DNA from: an uncultured Sterolibacterium sp.
Lineage (GTDB): Bacteria > Pseudomonadota > Gammaproteobacteria > Burkholderiales > Rhodocyclaceae
DNA length: 64,000 bases
Assembly (NCBI GenBank): GCA_903904605.1
Contig: CAIVDC010000046.1
Span: forward strand, 36,161-100,160
Direction: 5' to 3'
Part shown: positions 54,198 through 62,926 of the stretch, one piece after another
How positions within the stretch are numbered: position 1 is the first letter of the stretch
How the letters are laid out: each line of letters opens with the position of its first letter
The notes under the pieces: model-generated
Databases searched by the model: none
The model's input: only the letters and a program-made list of their open reading frames with translations
Told to the model about the DNA's origin: nothing
Position numbers and translations under genes: made by a program

Positions 54198-55607
54198 TTA
54201 AAGGCTGAAATACATGTCGTACTCGATCGGATGAGTCGTCATGCGGAAACGAGTGACCTCCTCCATCTTCAACTCGATGTAAGCGTCGATCATTTCGTCC
54301 GAGAACACACCGCCGCGGGTCAGGAACTCGCGGTCCTTGTCGAGATAGTCGAGTGCCTGTTCCAGGCTGGAACAGACTGTCGGGATCTTTGCGTCCTCTT
54401 CCGGCGGCAGGTCGTAGAGATTCTTGTCCGCAGGATCGCCCGGATGGATCTTGTTCTGCACACCGTCCAGGCCGGCCATCATCATGGCGGTAAAGGCCAG
54501 GTAAGGATTGGCGGTCGGATCCGGGAAGCGGACTTCGATGCGGCGTGCCTTGTCGCTCTGGACATAGGGAATGCGGATCGATGCCGAGCGATTGCGGGCC
54601 GAATAGGCCAGCTTGACCGGCGCCTCGAAACCGGGCACCAGACGCTTGTAGGAATTGGTTCCCGGATTGGTGATGGCGTTCAGGGCGCGAGCATGCTTGA
54701 TGATGCCGCCAATGTAGTACAACGCGAAATCGGACAGGCCTGCATAACCATTGCCGGCGAACAGGTTCTTGCCATCCTTCCAAACGGACTGATGCACGTG
54801 CATGCCTGAACCATTGTCGCCGACGATCGGCTTGGGCATGAAGGTGGCCGTCTTGCCGTAGTTGTGGGCGACGTTATGGACGATGTATTTCAATACCTGG
54901 GTCCAGTCGGCACGACGAACCAGAGGGGCGAACTTGGTGCCGATTTCGCATTGGCCGGCCGTGGCGACTTCGTGGTGATGCACTTCGACCTCGACGCCGC
55001 AGGCCTCCAGCGCCAAGCACATGGCGGCGCGGATGTCGTTCAGGCTGTCGACCGGGGGGACCGGGAAGTAGCCGCCCTTGACGGTCGGGCGATGCCCTAT
55101 GTTGCCGCCCTCGAACTTTTCAGCCGATGACCACGCGGCCTCTTCCGAGAACACCTTGCAGTAGGATCCGGACATATCCACTTTCCACTCGACCGAGTCG
55201 AAGATGAAGAACTCGGGTTCGGGGCCGAAGTAGCAGGTATCGCCGAGGCCGGTGCTCTTGAGGTAAGCCTCGGCGCGCTTGGCCAGCGAGCGCGGATCGC
55301 GGTCGTAACCCTTGCCGTCGGAAGGCTCGACCACGTCGCAGGTCAGGATCAGGGTGGTTTCGTCCATGAATGGGTCGATGTAGGCGGTGACCGGGTCGGG
55401 CATCAACAACATGTCGGAAGCCTGGATACCCTTCCAGCCGGCGATCGATGAGCCGTCGAAGGCGTGGCCGTCTTCGAATTTCTCAAGACCGAATGCCTTG
55501 ACGGGCACGCCGACATGCTGCTCCTTGCCGCGAGTATCGGTAAAGCGGAAGTCGACGAACTTGACTTCCTTTTCCTTGATCAGTTTCAGAACATCTTGGG
55601 GCGACAT
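54198..55607 (-). CDS. glnA: Glutamine synthetase type I
   Basis: 469 residues. Conserved segments are [18 protein letters not shown], the metal/glutamate site [12 protein letters not shown], and [20 protein letters not shown]. The adenylylation site [10 protein letters not shown], whose Tyr is modified by GlnE in GSI-beta enzymes, is intact. It makes glutamine from glutamate, NH3 and ATP. The upstream region has a sigma-54 promoter (55666-55681) and two NtrC-like sites (55745-55791). It follows that transcription is raised by NtrC under nitrogen limitation. Confidence 0.96.
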   Translation of the reverse strand: MSPQDVLKLIKEKEVKFVDFRFTDTRGKEQHVGVPVKAFGLEKFEDGHAFDGSSIAGWKGIQASDMLLMPDPVTAYIDPFMDETTLILTCDVVEPSDGKGYDRDPRSLAKRAEAYLKSTGLGDTCYFGPEPEFFIFDSVEWKVDMSGSYCKVFSEEAAWSSAEKFEGGNIGHRPTVKGGYFPVPPVDSLNDIRAAMCLALEACGVEVEVHHHEVATAGQCEIGTKFAPLVRRADWTQVLKYIVHNVAHNYGKTATFMPKPIVGDNGSGMHVHQSVWKDGKNLFAGNGYAGLSDFALYYIGGIIKHARALNAITNPGTNSYKRLVPGFEAPVKLAYSARNRSASIRIPYVQSDKARRIEVRFPDPTANPYLAFTAMMMAGLDGVQNKIHPGDPADKNLYDLPPEEDAKIPTVCSSLEQALDYLDKDREFLTRGGVFSDEMIDAYIELKMEEVTRFRMTTHPIEYDMYFSL

Positions 55608-55665
55608 AAAGTGCTCTCCTAGCGGGTTAATACGATTCAGACGAAGCGGAATGTGGGCAATCCCT

Positions 55666-55681
55666 AGCAGTTATTGTGCCA
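55666..55681 (-). promoter_or_regulatory. Sigma-54 promoter of glnA
   Basis: On the minus strand TGGCACA-ATAA-CTGCT matches the -24 (TGGCAC) and -12 (TGC) elements with exactly 10 nt between GG and GC. The predicted start is near 55655, giving a leader of about 48 nt that contains an AGGAGAG ribosome-binding site. Confidence 0.78.
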
Positions 55682-55699
55682 AGCAACCGGGACAAGCGT

Positions 55700-55711
55700 G
55701 TTATTGTGCCA
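55700..55711 (-). repeat. Second copy of the -24 element, 30 bp upstream
   Basis: The 12-mer TGGCACAATAAC (minus strand) of the glnA promoter (55670-55681) recurs exactly at 55700-55711, offset by 30 bp. In this copy the -12 GC is shifted by one base (ACGC), so it should not be an efficient promoter. It may be a decoy or extra RNA-polymerase/sigma-54 binding site. Confidence 0.6.
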
Positions 55712-55744
55712 CAAAGAAATTGGCTGCTGTTCTGCAAAACCTTC

Positions 55745-55791
55745 GGCACCGAAATGGTGCAAAGTTTGAAAATACGCACTATCTTGGCGCA
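55745..55791. promoter_or_regulatory. Pair of NtrC enhancer sites upstream of glnA
   Basis: GGCACC-GAAAT-GGTGCA (55745-55761) matches 11 of 12 positions of the NtrC consensus, and CGCACT-ATCTT-GGCGCA (55775-55791) matches 9. Their centres are 30 bp apart, about three helix turns, and about 98 and 128 bp upstream of the predicted start. This resembles the two strong NtrC sites of enteric glnA. The second overlaps the 3' end of the cation diffusion facilitator gene. Confidence 0.68.
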
Positions 55792-56957
55792 ACCCGGCAG
55801 TTCAAACTGACCGCGCTGAAGTAGGGATCCTCTGCCAAACGCTCGCCCAGCCGCAATTCGAGGCGGGCCACATGGGCCTGATCAAAGCAGACTTCGGGTG
55901 GGAGGAAGATCTCGGCCTCGACGCGCTTGCCAAGATAGTGGAACAGCGTCTTTTCAAACTCTGGCAGATCCTCACCCAGCAAGGCGTGCAGATGCCCCAT
56001 CAGCGCCTCGCGTTCGGGCAGATCGACGGCGCTGACGGACGCATCGAAGTCTTCCTCGGCATCGACATGCACCAGCACGTCGAGTACTTCCGGATGCCGG
56101 GCCAGCACTCGAACCCGCGCCATCTCGGCGATGCGGTGGCCTTCCGAGACACTGATCCGGGCATCGACCTGGATATGGGCATCGGCCAGGACTCGATTCG
56201 CCATGTGCCGCGTACGCAGTTCATGCAGATCGAGCACACCGGGTGTCTCACGGAGAGTAGCCCGGATACGTTTCACCTCCTCATCGGACACCCCGGTATC
56301 GATCAACTCCCGGATCGCTTCATTGCTGAACTTGGCGCCCATGCGCAGAATCATGAAGCCGACGATCACGGCGGCTACCGGGTCAAGAAACCTGTAGCCG
56401 AGCAGGCTGCCGCCGATTCCGGCCGCCACCACCAGTGAGGAGGCGGCATCGGAACGTGCATGCCAAGCATTGGCCACCAGCATCGGCGAGCGCAACTTCT
56501 CGGCGATGACCAACATGTATCGGAACAAGCCCTCCTTGGCCACCAATGCGACCAGCGCCGTCCAGAGCGCTATCGACGCCACCGCCGGCAATTCATCGAG
56601 ATGCTGCAGCCGCACCCCGGCCGACCAGAGGATGGCGGCTCCCGTGCCGACCAGCAGCAAGCCCAGCGCCAATGAAGCGACTGTTTCTATCCGGTGGTGC
56701 CCGTAAGGGTGCTCATCGTCTGCGGGATGGCTGCTTTGTGCGTTGGCAAGCAGCACCAGAATATCCGCCACCAGATCCGAAAGCGAGTGAAAGCCGTCTG
56801 CGACCAGGCTCTGCGCATGGGCTACGAGGCCAACCGCTATCTGGACTATGGTCAAACAGATATTGACCGCGACGCTGACCCAGGTAACCCGCTGGGATTC
56901 CTGATAGCGCGTGGGATCCAGGGGTTCGTGCGGCAGCAGGACCTCTTCGCGGGACAT
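55779..56957 (-). CDS. Cation diffusion facilitator family transporter
   Basis: 392 residues. Six membrane segments span about 25-215, with metal-site motifs DGFHSLSD (TM2) and HARSDAASS (TM5). A cytoplasmic CDF dimerisation domain (about 220-300, SVSEGHRIAEMARVRVL) follows, then an unusual extra C-terminal region of about 90 residues. It exports Zn2+, Fe2+, Mn2+ or similar divalent cations by proton exchange; the metal is not decidable. Divergent from the rhodanese gene. Its 3' end contains an NtrC-like site of glnA. Confidence 0.9.
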   Translation of the reverse strand: MSREEVLLPHEPLDPTRYQESQRVTWVSVAVNICLTIVQIAVGLVAHAQSLVADGFHSLSDLVADILVLLANAQSSHPADDEHPYGHHRIETVASLALGLLLVGTGAAILWSAGVRLQHLDELPAVASIALWTALVALVAKEGLFRYMLVIAEKLRSPMLVANAWHARSDAASSLVVAAGIGGSLLGYRFLDPVAAVIVGFMILRMGAKFSNEAIRELIDTGVSDEEVKRIRATLRETPGVLDLHELRTRHMANRVLADAHIQVDARISVSEGHRIAEMARVRVLARHPEVLDVLVHVDAEEDFDASVSAVDLPEREALMGHLHALLGEDLPEFEKTLFHYLGKRVEAEIFLPPEVCFDQAHVARLELRLGERLAEDPYFSAVSLNCRVAPR

Positions 56958-57041
56958 GAATCATGCCTTCCATCTGTCAACCGGCCTGGGGTTCAGGCCT
57001 ATAATTTGAATTATACAACTCTTGCATTTCCCCCAACCTGT

Positions 57042-57494
57042 ATGGGCAGACTCACGGAAATCCTGCAACTCGCCCAGAGCCGCGCGCGCGATCTCAATCT
57101 ACCCTACGAGGGAGCACTCACGCCGAAGGAAGCCGAGGAATTGCTTCGGCTCGCCCAGGGCGCCCGCCTGATCGACATCCGGACCCGCGCCGAACTCGAC
57201 TGGGTGGGGCGCATTCCCGGCGCGATCGAGATCGAGTGGCAGACCTACCCGGGCAACCACCCCAATCCGTATTTCCTGACCCAGTTGAAGCACGCCGTCG
57301 ATCCGGAATCGCTGCTGCTGTTCATCTGCCGCAGCGGCGGCCGCTCGAACGCCGCGGCAAAAGCCGCCACCGAAGCCGGTTTGCCGGACTGCTACAATGT
57401 TCTCGAAGGGTTCGAGGGCGACAAGGACGCCAGCGGCCAGCGAAACAAGGTCGGCGGCTGGCGACTGGCCGGACTGCCGTGGCAGCAAAGCTGA
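57042..57494 (+). CDS. Rhodanese-like domain protein
   Basis: 150 residues, single rhodanese domain. The active-site loop is FICRSGGRSN with catalytic Cys. ARLIDIRTRAELDWVGRIPG is the conserved N-terminal element. It probably carries sulfane sulfur in the cytoplasm. The chosen ATG has no clear ribosome-binding site. TATAAT at about 57000 on the plus strand could be its -10. Upstream in-frame sequence overlaps the divergent transporter gene and was rejected. Confidence 0.85.
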   Translation: MGRLTEILQLAQSRARDLNLPYEGALTPKEAEELLRLAQGARLIDIRTRAELDWVGRIPGAIEIEWQTYPGNHPNPYFLTQLKHAVDPESLLLFICRSGGRSNAAAKAATEAGLPDCYNVLEGFEGDKDASGQRNKVGGWRLAGLPWQQS

Positions 57495-57569
57495 ATTCGA
57501 CTGAACTTCGGCGGCACTTTCCCCTCCAATCAAGCCCCACTGAGTCGACCAAAACATACAATATTCATC

Positions 57570-58667
57570 ATGCAAGCCACCGCCATCAGCTTCGACCGAT
57601 ACAACTCACTCGCCAACGAGGATGCACAGGCACGCATCATCAAAGCCCGCGCCGAACTCGGCAAGCGTGCCGTGCTGCTCTGCCACCACTATCAGCGGGC
57701 CGACGTGTACCGCCACGCGGACATCACCGGAGACTCGCTCAGACTGTCGCGACTGGCTTCGCAGTCCGACGCCGAGTTCATCGTGTTTTGCGGTGTGCAT
57801 TTCATGGCCGAGGTCGCCGATATCCTGTCGCGTCCGGAGCAGATCTCCATCCTGCCCGATCTCGCCGCAGGGTGCTCGATGGCCGACATGGCGAGCCTGG
57901 CCAAGGTGGAGCGCTGCTGGCGCGAGATCGAAGCGGTCATCGACCCGGACGAAAGCTTCACGCCCGTCACCTATATCAATTCCGCCGCCGACCTGAAAGC
58001 TTTCTGCGGCGAGCATGGCGGTATCGTGTGCACTTCCTCGAACGCGCCGAAAATCCTCGACTGGTCTTTTGCCCGGCGCGAGAAGGTATTGTTCTTTCCG
58101 GACCAGCACCTTGGCCGTTGGAGCGGCCACAAGATGGGCATCCCGCCGGACGAGATGCTGGTCTGGGATCCCGATCTGGAGTCCGGCGGCCTGACCGCCG
58201 AGCAAATCAGGAAGGCCCGGATCCTGCTCTGGAAGGGCCACTGTTCGGTGCACCAGATGTTCCAGCCGGCGCATATCCTGCGTTTTCGCAACCAGTATCC
58301 GGACGGACTGGTCATTGCCCACCCCGAATGCAGTCTCGAGGTCTGCATGCAGTCCGACTTTGTCGGGTCCACCGAAACCATCCTCAAGACCGTCAAGGAC
58401 GCGGCGCCGAACACGCGCTGGCTGGTCGGCACCGAGCTGAACCTGGTCGAACGTCTCGCCGAAGAAGTGAAAGCGGAAGGCAAGATCGTCCAGTTCATGT
58501 CGCCCACCGTCTGCATGTGCTCGACCATGCAGCGCATCGACCCGCAGCACCTGGCCTGGTGCCTGGAAAACCTCGCCGAAGGCCGGGTGGTCAACCGCAT
58601 CAGCGTGCCGCTGCACGAAGCCGCCCTGGCGAAGGTGGCGCTGGAGCGGATGCTGGCGGTTTCGTGA
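57570..58667 (+). CDS. nadA: Quinolinate synthase
   Basis: 365 residues. Conserved NadA segments include LLCHHYQRADVYRHADITGD, VFCGVHFMAEVADIL, IVCTSSNAPKIL and HPECSLEVCMQSDFVGSTE. Cys in the C-terminal TVCMCSTMQRID belongs to the [4Fe-4S] ligand set. It condenses iminoaspartate with dihydroxyacetone phosphate in NAD synthesis. No nadB or nadC is adjacent. Followed 13 bp later by a phosphatase/nuclease-family gene, probably co-transcribed. Confidence 0.95.
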   Translation: MQATAISFDRYNSLANEDAQARIIKARAELGKRAVLLCHHYQRADVYRHADITGDSLRLSRLASQSDAEFIVFCGVHFMAEVADILSRPEQISILPDLAAGCSMADMASLAKVERCWREIEAVIDPDESFTPVTYINSAADLKAFCGEHGGIVCTSSNAPKILDWSFARREKVLFFPDQHLGRWSGHKMGIPPDEMLVWDPDLESGGLTAEQIRKARILLWKGHCSVHQMFQPAHILRFRNQYPDGLVIAHPECSLEVCMQSDFVGSTETILKTVKDAAPNTRWLVGTELNLVERLAEEVKAEGKIVQFMSPTVCMCSTMQRIDPQHLAWCLENLAEGRVVNRISVPLHEAALAKVALERMLAVS

Positions 58668-58680
58668 CGCCGGCCAGACA

Positions 58681-59448
58681 ATGACACAAGCCCTGCACGT
58701 CGCCACCTACAACATTCACAAGGGATTTTCGCAGTTCAATCGGCGCATGATGGTCCATGAACTGCGCGATCGTTTGCGGGTTCTGGCACCTGACATCGTC
58801 TTCCTTCAGGAGGTGCAGGGTCTGCACCTGGGCCACGTCGAACGCCACAGCGAGTGGCCACAGGAACCCCAACACGAGTTCCTCGCCGAAGAGTTCTGGG
58901 AGAACACCGCCTACGGCCGCAACGTCATCTATGATCACGGCCATCACGGCAACGCCATTCTGTCGCGCTTCCCGATAGTATCCACACACAATCAGGACGT
59001 CACCCATCTCCGCTTCGAGCGCCGCGGATTGCTGCACTGCGCAATCGCCGTGACAGGCTGGGAGCAGCCGCTGCATTGCGTCTGCGTCCACCTTTCGCTA
59101 TTTGGCCGTTCGCGTCGACGGCAAATGGAGGCGCTGGCCCTGAGGCTTGAGGAACTGGTACCGGAGCAGGCGCCGCTGATCGTGGCCGGCGACTTCAATG
59201 ACTGGCGCAACTCGGCCTCCAACCTGCTCGCCGACCGGCTCGGACTGACCGAGGTGTTCGGCGGCGCGGCGGGTCGCCCGCCGAAAAGCTTCCCCTGCTC
59301 CGTGCCGGTCTTTCGCCTCGATCGCATCTACGTCCGCGGTTTCAACATTGATTCCGCTACCGTTCATTTCGGTCCGCCGTGGTCACGCATTTCCGACCAC
59401 GCGGTACTCTCCGCCTTTCTCGTGGCCGACCTTGCCGCACCTGAATGA
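58681..59448 (+). CDS. Endonuclease/exonuclease/phosphatase family protein
   Basis: 255 residues. The EEP fold is shown by TYNIHKGFSQFNRR (metal Asn), PDIVFLQEVQG (catalytic Glu), GHHGNAILSR, VVAGDFNDWR-like IVAGDFNDWRNSAS and the terminal His in ISDHAVLSAFL. Family members cleave phosphodiesters of nucleic acids or lipids. Next to a cardiolipin synthase (overlapping start), as in the E. coli YbhP-YbhO (ClsB) pair, so a membrane-lipid role is likely. Confidence 0.88.
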   Translation: MTQALHVATYNIHKGFSQFNRRMMVHELRDRLRVLAPDIVFLQEVQGLHLGHVERHSEWPQEPQHEFLAEEFWENTAYGRNVIYDHGHHGNAILSRFPIVSTHNQDVTHLRFERRGLLHCAIAVTGWEQPLHCVCVHLSLFGRSRRRQMEALALRLEELVPEQAPLIVAGDFNDWRNSASNLLADRLGLTEVFGGAAGRPPKSFPCSVPVFRLDRIYVRGFNIDSATVHFGPPWSRISDHAVLSAFLVADLAAPE

Positions 59449-60628
59449 AGGCTTCCTGCCGGGCAACCGGCTGGACTTGCTCGAGACCGGCAGCAAGTAC
59501 TTTCCGGCACTGATTGCAGCGATCGAGGCGGCCGCCGAAGAAGTCCGCCTCGAGACCTATATTTTCGCTGACGACGACGCCGGACGAGCGGTGGCCGCGG
59601 CGCTGGCGAACGCGGCGAGGCGCGGCGTCCGCGTGCATGTAATGGTCGATGGTTTCGGCTCTCGCGGCTTCATGAGAAATTTGGGCTCGCAGTTGATGGC
59701 CGACGGGATCGAGGTTTTGATCTACGGGCCGAACGTATCCCCCTTCACGCTGCGCCGCCATCGTCTGCGCCGTCTGCACAGAAAGCTGGTGGCGATCGAC
59801 CGGCGCATCGCCTTCGTCGGAGGCATCAACGTTATCGATGACGCGCCTGGCCAGACCCCGGCGCGCTATGACTACGCCGTACGCATCGAAGGGCCGCTGC
59901 TCGGACCTATTCATGCTTCGATGCGCCACCTCTGGCAACTGGTGAGTTGGTCGAGATTCCGCCGCCGTTTCAAGACAGCCAAGCGGCTCCCCGCGGCGAC
60001 TGCCGTCTGCGGCGAGATGGCGGGAACGTTCCTGACTCGCGACAACCTGCGCCACCGCCGCGACATCGAGGAAGCCTATCTCCGCGCCATCGCCTCCGCG
60101 CGCAGCGAAATCGTATTGGCCAATGCCTACTTCCTTCCCGGCAGGCGTTTCCGCCATGCATTGATGGCGGCGGCTCAGCGTGGAATCAAGGTGACGGTAT
60201 TGTTGCAGGGGAGAGTCGAGTATCCGCTCCTGCATCACGCCACCCAGGCTCTGTACGATGTCCTGCTCTCCGCCGGTATTCATATTTACGAATACCGAAG
60301 AAGCTTTCTTCACGCCAAGGTGGCCGTGATCGACGGCATCTGGGCCACGGTAGGTTCGAGCAACATCGATCCATTCAGCCTGCTGCTCGCCCGCGAAGCG
60401 AACATCGTCGTGAAGAACAGCGACTTCGCCGGCGATCTGCTCGCCAGTCTGCGCAAGGCAATGGAGTCGGGGGCCGCAGAGGTCGGGCGCGAGGACTGGG
60501 AAAAGAAGGGGCTTTTGGTGCGGGCGGCCAACTGGCTGGCCTACACGGTGGTGCGGCTGATGATAGGACTCTCCGGTTCTGGCACCCGAGCCGGCGCCGG
60601 GGCGGGCAGGGCGGACGCATGGACGTGA
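59432..60628 (+). CDS. clsB: Cardiolipin synthase B (ClsB/YbhO-like, phospholipase D family)
   Basis: About 398 residues. Two PLD catalytic motifs are present: HRKLVAID and HAKVAVID, each H-x-K-x4-D. The second is followed by GSSNIDPFSLLLAREANIVV. It makes cardiolipin from phosphatidylglycerol (or PG plus PE) at the inner membrane. The start is uncertain. TTG at 59432 begins where family homology begins (LPHLNEGFLPGNRLDLLETG); a further TTG at 59348 would give 426 residues but overlaps the upstream gene by 100 bp. Confidence 0.87.
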   Translation: MPHLNEGFLPGNRLDLLETGSKYFPALIAAIEAAAEEVRLETYIFADDDAGRAVAAALANAARRGVRVHVMVDGFGSRGFMRNLGSQLMADGIEVLIYGPNVSPFTLRRHRLRRLHRKLVAIDRRIAFVGGINVIDDAPGQTPARYDYAVRIEGPLLGPIHASMRHLWQLVSWSRFRRRFKTAKRLPAATAVCGEMAGTFLTRDNLRHRRDIEEAYLRAIASARSEIVLANAYFLPGRRFRHALMAAAQRGIKVTVLLQGRVEYPLLHHATQALYDVLLSAGIHIYEYRRSFLHAKVAVIDGIWATVGSSNIDPFSLLLAREANIVVKNSDFAGDLLASLRKAMESGAAEVGREDWEKKGLLVRAANWLAYTVVRLMIGLSGSGTRAGAGAGRADAWT

Positions 60629-60763
60629 CACTGCTGGAGTAGCGGCGGCGAGATGAAGCAACCAACGATATCCGCTATCACGGTTATCGTTGCCTGACGC
60701 TTCCGTGCAAGGAACTCACGTTGCCGTTGGCCCGCATGTTCATGAACCCGCCCTGCCGCGAGT

Positions 60764-61666
60764 CTAGGATGGCCACTGCAGCTGGCGGCGGCGGGGCACG
60801 CGCGCCAGTTGCCAATGTTCAATCGCCCACCGCCAGACACCGGTCAGGTCGGCCTTGGCCAGTTCCGCCGGTGGCGCCTGACCAAGGAAGCGCAAGGCGG
60901 AAAGCAGGGAGGGGATCGGCCGCGCCGGGTCGAGCGGCGCGGCGCGTGTCTGCTTTGAAAGCTTTTCGCCAGCGGCATCGGCCACCACCGGCAGATGCGC
61001 ATAGCCCGGCGTAGGCAGGTCCAGCAACTGTTGAAGCAAGATCTGACGCGGCGTGGAGCCCAGCAGATCTGCGCCGCGAACGATCCGGGTGATGCCCTGA
61101 TCGCCGTCATCGACCACGACCGCCAATTGGTAAGCAAAGAGGCCATCGGCGCGCAACAGGACGAAGTCGCCGACCTCCTCCGCCAGGTTCTGGACCAACC
61201 GCCCTTGCACGGCATCTTCGACGACGATGCGCGTTTGCGCCACTAGCAGGCGGTCGGCACGCGGCGCCTTGCCTGGCGGCAAGCCGAGGCGGCAGGTACC
61301 CGGATACACCAAGGCACCATCGGGCGCAAGCCCAGAGTCGGCCAGCTCGCGCCGGGTGCAGGCACACGCGAAGACCCGGCCTGTATCGCGCAGGCGTTCC
61401 AGGGCATCGCTATAGACGCTGCCGCGCCGGCTCTGCCAGATCACCTCGCCATCCCACTCGAAGCCGAACGCTTCGAGCGTGCGCAGGATGTCGTCGGCAG
61501 CGCTGTCCCGGCAACGCGGGCGATCGAGATCTTCCATGCGAAGCAGCCATTCCCCCCCGCTTCGGCGCGCATCGAGAAAGCTGCCGACCGCGGCCACCAG
61601 GGATCCAAAGTGCAAAGGGCCGGTCGGGGACGGCGCGAACCGGCCACGGCCTCCAGTCTTATTCAT
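60764..61666 (-). CDS. gluQ: Glutamyl-Q tRNA(Asp) synthetase
   Basis: 300 residues, lacking the anticodon-binding domain of GluRS. The HIGH-like motif is PTGPLHFGS and the KMSKS-like motif is EKLSKQT. Zinc Cys lie in ACACTRREL and PGTCRLG. It glutamylates the queuosine base of tRNA(Asp). The ATG at 61666 begins the conserved GRFAPSPTGP region; the longer upstream frame would run into the divergent iron-operon promoter. Confidence 0.93.
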   Translation of the reverse strand: MNKTGGRGRFAPSPTGPLHFGSLVAAVGSFLDARRSGGEWLLRMEDLDRPRCRDSAADDILRTLEAFGFEWDGEVIWQSRRGSVYSDALERLRDTGRVFACACTRRELADSGLAPDGALVYPGTCRLGLPPGKAPRADRLLVAQTRIVVEDAVQGRLVQNLAEEVGDFVLLRADGLFAYQLAVVVDDGDQGITRIVRGADLLGSTPRQILLQQLLDLPTPGYAHLPVVADAAGEKLSKQTRAAPLDPARPIPSLLSALRFLGQAPPAELAKADLTGVWRWAIEHWQLARVPRRRQLQWPS

Positions 61667-61698
61667 GGATGGGATAGATATCACAGCTTGCAGACAGA

Positions 61699-61717
61699 AA
61701 TGAGACTTGTTATCATT
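61699..61717. promoter_or_regulatory. Fur box over the promoter of the iron-uptake operon
   Basis: AATGAGACTTGTTATCATT resembles the 19-bp Fur boxes of beta- and gammaproteobacteria (AATGA...TCATT arms; 16 of 19 to a common form AATGAGAATGATTATCATT). It overlaps a TATCAT -10 (61711-61716), which lies 17 bp after TTGCAG (61688-61693). Iron-loaded Fur would block the -10. This fits the ferrous-iron permease genes that follow. Confidence 0.65.
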
Positions 61718-61746
61718 TGAGCTATTGAAAGTCGCCCGAGGTTCCC

Positions 61747-62073
61747 ATGAAGCACCTGAGTCTTCTGTCTCTTTTGTTGCCGCTAGCCGCATTAGCCGCG
61801 GAGAGCGCCGATAACGGTTATCTGCTGATCATCGAGGATCATCGATTCAAGCCGGTGGAACTGGTCGTTCCTGCCGGCAAGAAGATCAGACTGAGAGTCG
61901 AGAACCGAGACTCGACGCCGGAAGAGTTCGAGAGCCACGCCCTCAATCGCGAGAAGGTTGTTCCCGCAAGGGCGACTGCCGCGATCTTTATCGGCCCCTT
62001 GAGTCCTGGCCGTTATCCGTTTTTCGGTGAATTCAACGAGAAGACCGCACAAGGCACCGTTATCGCTCATTAA
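61747..62073 (+). CDS. Secreted cupredoxin-like protein of a ferrous-iron transport system
   Basis: 108 residues. A signal peptide ends near ALAAE (about 19). The cupredoxin-like domain contains PEEFESHALN (His64) and PLSPGRYPFFGEFN, and ends with His108. It resembles the N-terminal cupredoxin of EfeO and the FtrB-type partner of FTR1 permeases. The usual type I copper Cys is absent, so it probably binds metal through His/acidic residues rather than as a blue copper protein. First gene after the Fur box. Confidence 0.85.
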   Translation: MKHLSLLSLLLPLAALAAESADNGYLLIIEDHRFKPVELVVPAGKKIRLRVENRDSTPEEFESHALNREKVVPARATAAIFIGPLSPGRYPFFGEFNEKTAQGTVIAH

Positions 62074-62089
62074 GGCCAGGAGAAATCCC

Positions 62090-62926
62090 ATGTTCGGCAC
62101 CGCCATCATCGTCTTTCGCGAAGTTCTTGAGGCCTCCCTGCTCATCGGCGTCGTTGCCGCCGCGACGCGTGCCGTGCCCGGCCGCAATCGCTGGCTGGCC
62201 GCTGGAATATCGGCCGGTCTCGCCGGCTCCGGCCTGGTCGCAGCCTCGACCGGCGCCATCGCCGAGATTGCGAGCGGCATCGGCCAGGAGATCTTCAATG
62301 CCCTCGTACTCGGCATCGCGGTTCTGATGCTGGCCTGGCACAACATCTGGATGTCGTCGCACGGTGCGGCCCTCATGGCCGACATGCGCAAAGTGGGCAG
62401 CGCTATCCGCGACGGCCGGCGCGAATGCTCCATCCTGGCGATCGTCGTCGGCCTCGCCGTGCTCCGCGAAGGATCCGAAACGGTGCTCTTCCTCTACGGC
62501 ATCTCCGCTGCCGGTGGCCCGGGGTCTTCGGGGATGCTCGTGGGCGGCCTGGTGGGCGTCACTGCCGGAATTGCCGTCGGTTATACGATTTACGCCGGCT
62601 TGCTGCGTATCCCGATGCGCTGGCTGTTCTCCGCGACAAGTCTCCTGGTCATGCTCCTGGCAGCCGGAATGGCTTCCCAGGCGGCACGCTTCCTGATCCA
62701 GGCCGATTTACTGCCTAGTCTCGCTGCTCCTATCTGGGATGCCTCGGCAACGCTCCCGGAGAATTCCATATTCGGCATCCTCCTCCACAGCCTCATCGGC
62801 TTCGAAACCCGTCCGGCAGGAATGCAAATGGTTTTTTACCTGGCTACAGTGCTGGCGATCACGAGCGGCATGAAATGGGCCAAGCACCAGCCGCCAGCCT
62901 TCTCTCATAAAAAGGATGTGTCATGA
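62090..62926 (+). CDS. FTR1-family high-affinity iron permease (EfeU-like)
   Basis: 278 residues, about seven membrane segments. Both iron-binding REXXE motifs are present: FREVLEASLL in helix 1 and LREGSETVLFL in helix 4. It imports iron, classically after oxidation by a partner protein. AGGAG lies 8 nt before the ATG, 16 bp after the cupredoxin-like gene. The stop overlaps the next gene (ATGA). No FtrD ferredoxin or EfeB peroxidase gene follows, so the electron acceptor of the system is not evident. Confidence 0.92.
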   Translation: MFGTAIIVFREVLEASLLIGVVAAATRAVPGRNRWLAAGISAGLAGSGLVAASTGAIAEIASGIGQEIFNALVLGIAVLMLAWHNIWMSSHGAALMADMRKVGSAIRDGRRECSILAIVVGLAVLREGSETVLFLYGISAAGGPGSSGMLVGGLVGVTAGIAVGYTIYAGLLRIPMRWLFSATSLLVMLLAAGMASQAARFLIQADLLPSLAAPIWDASATLPENSIFGILLHSLIGFETRPAGMQMVFYLATVLAITSGMKWAKHQPPAFSHKKDVS

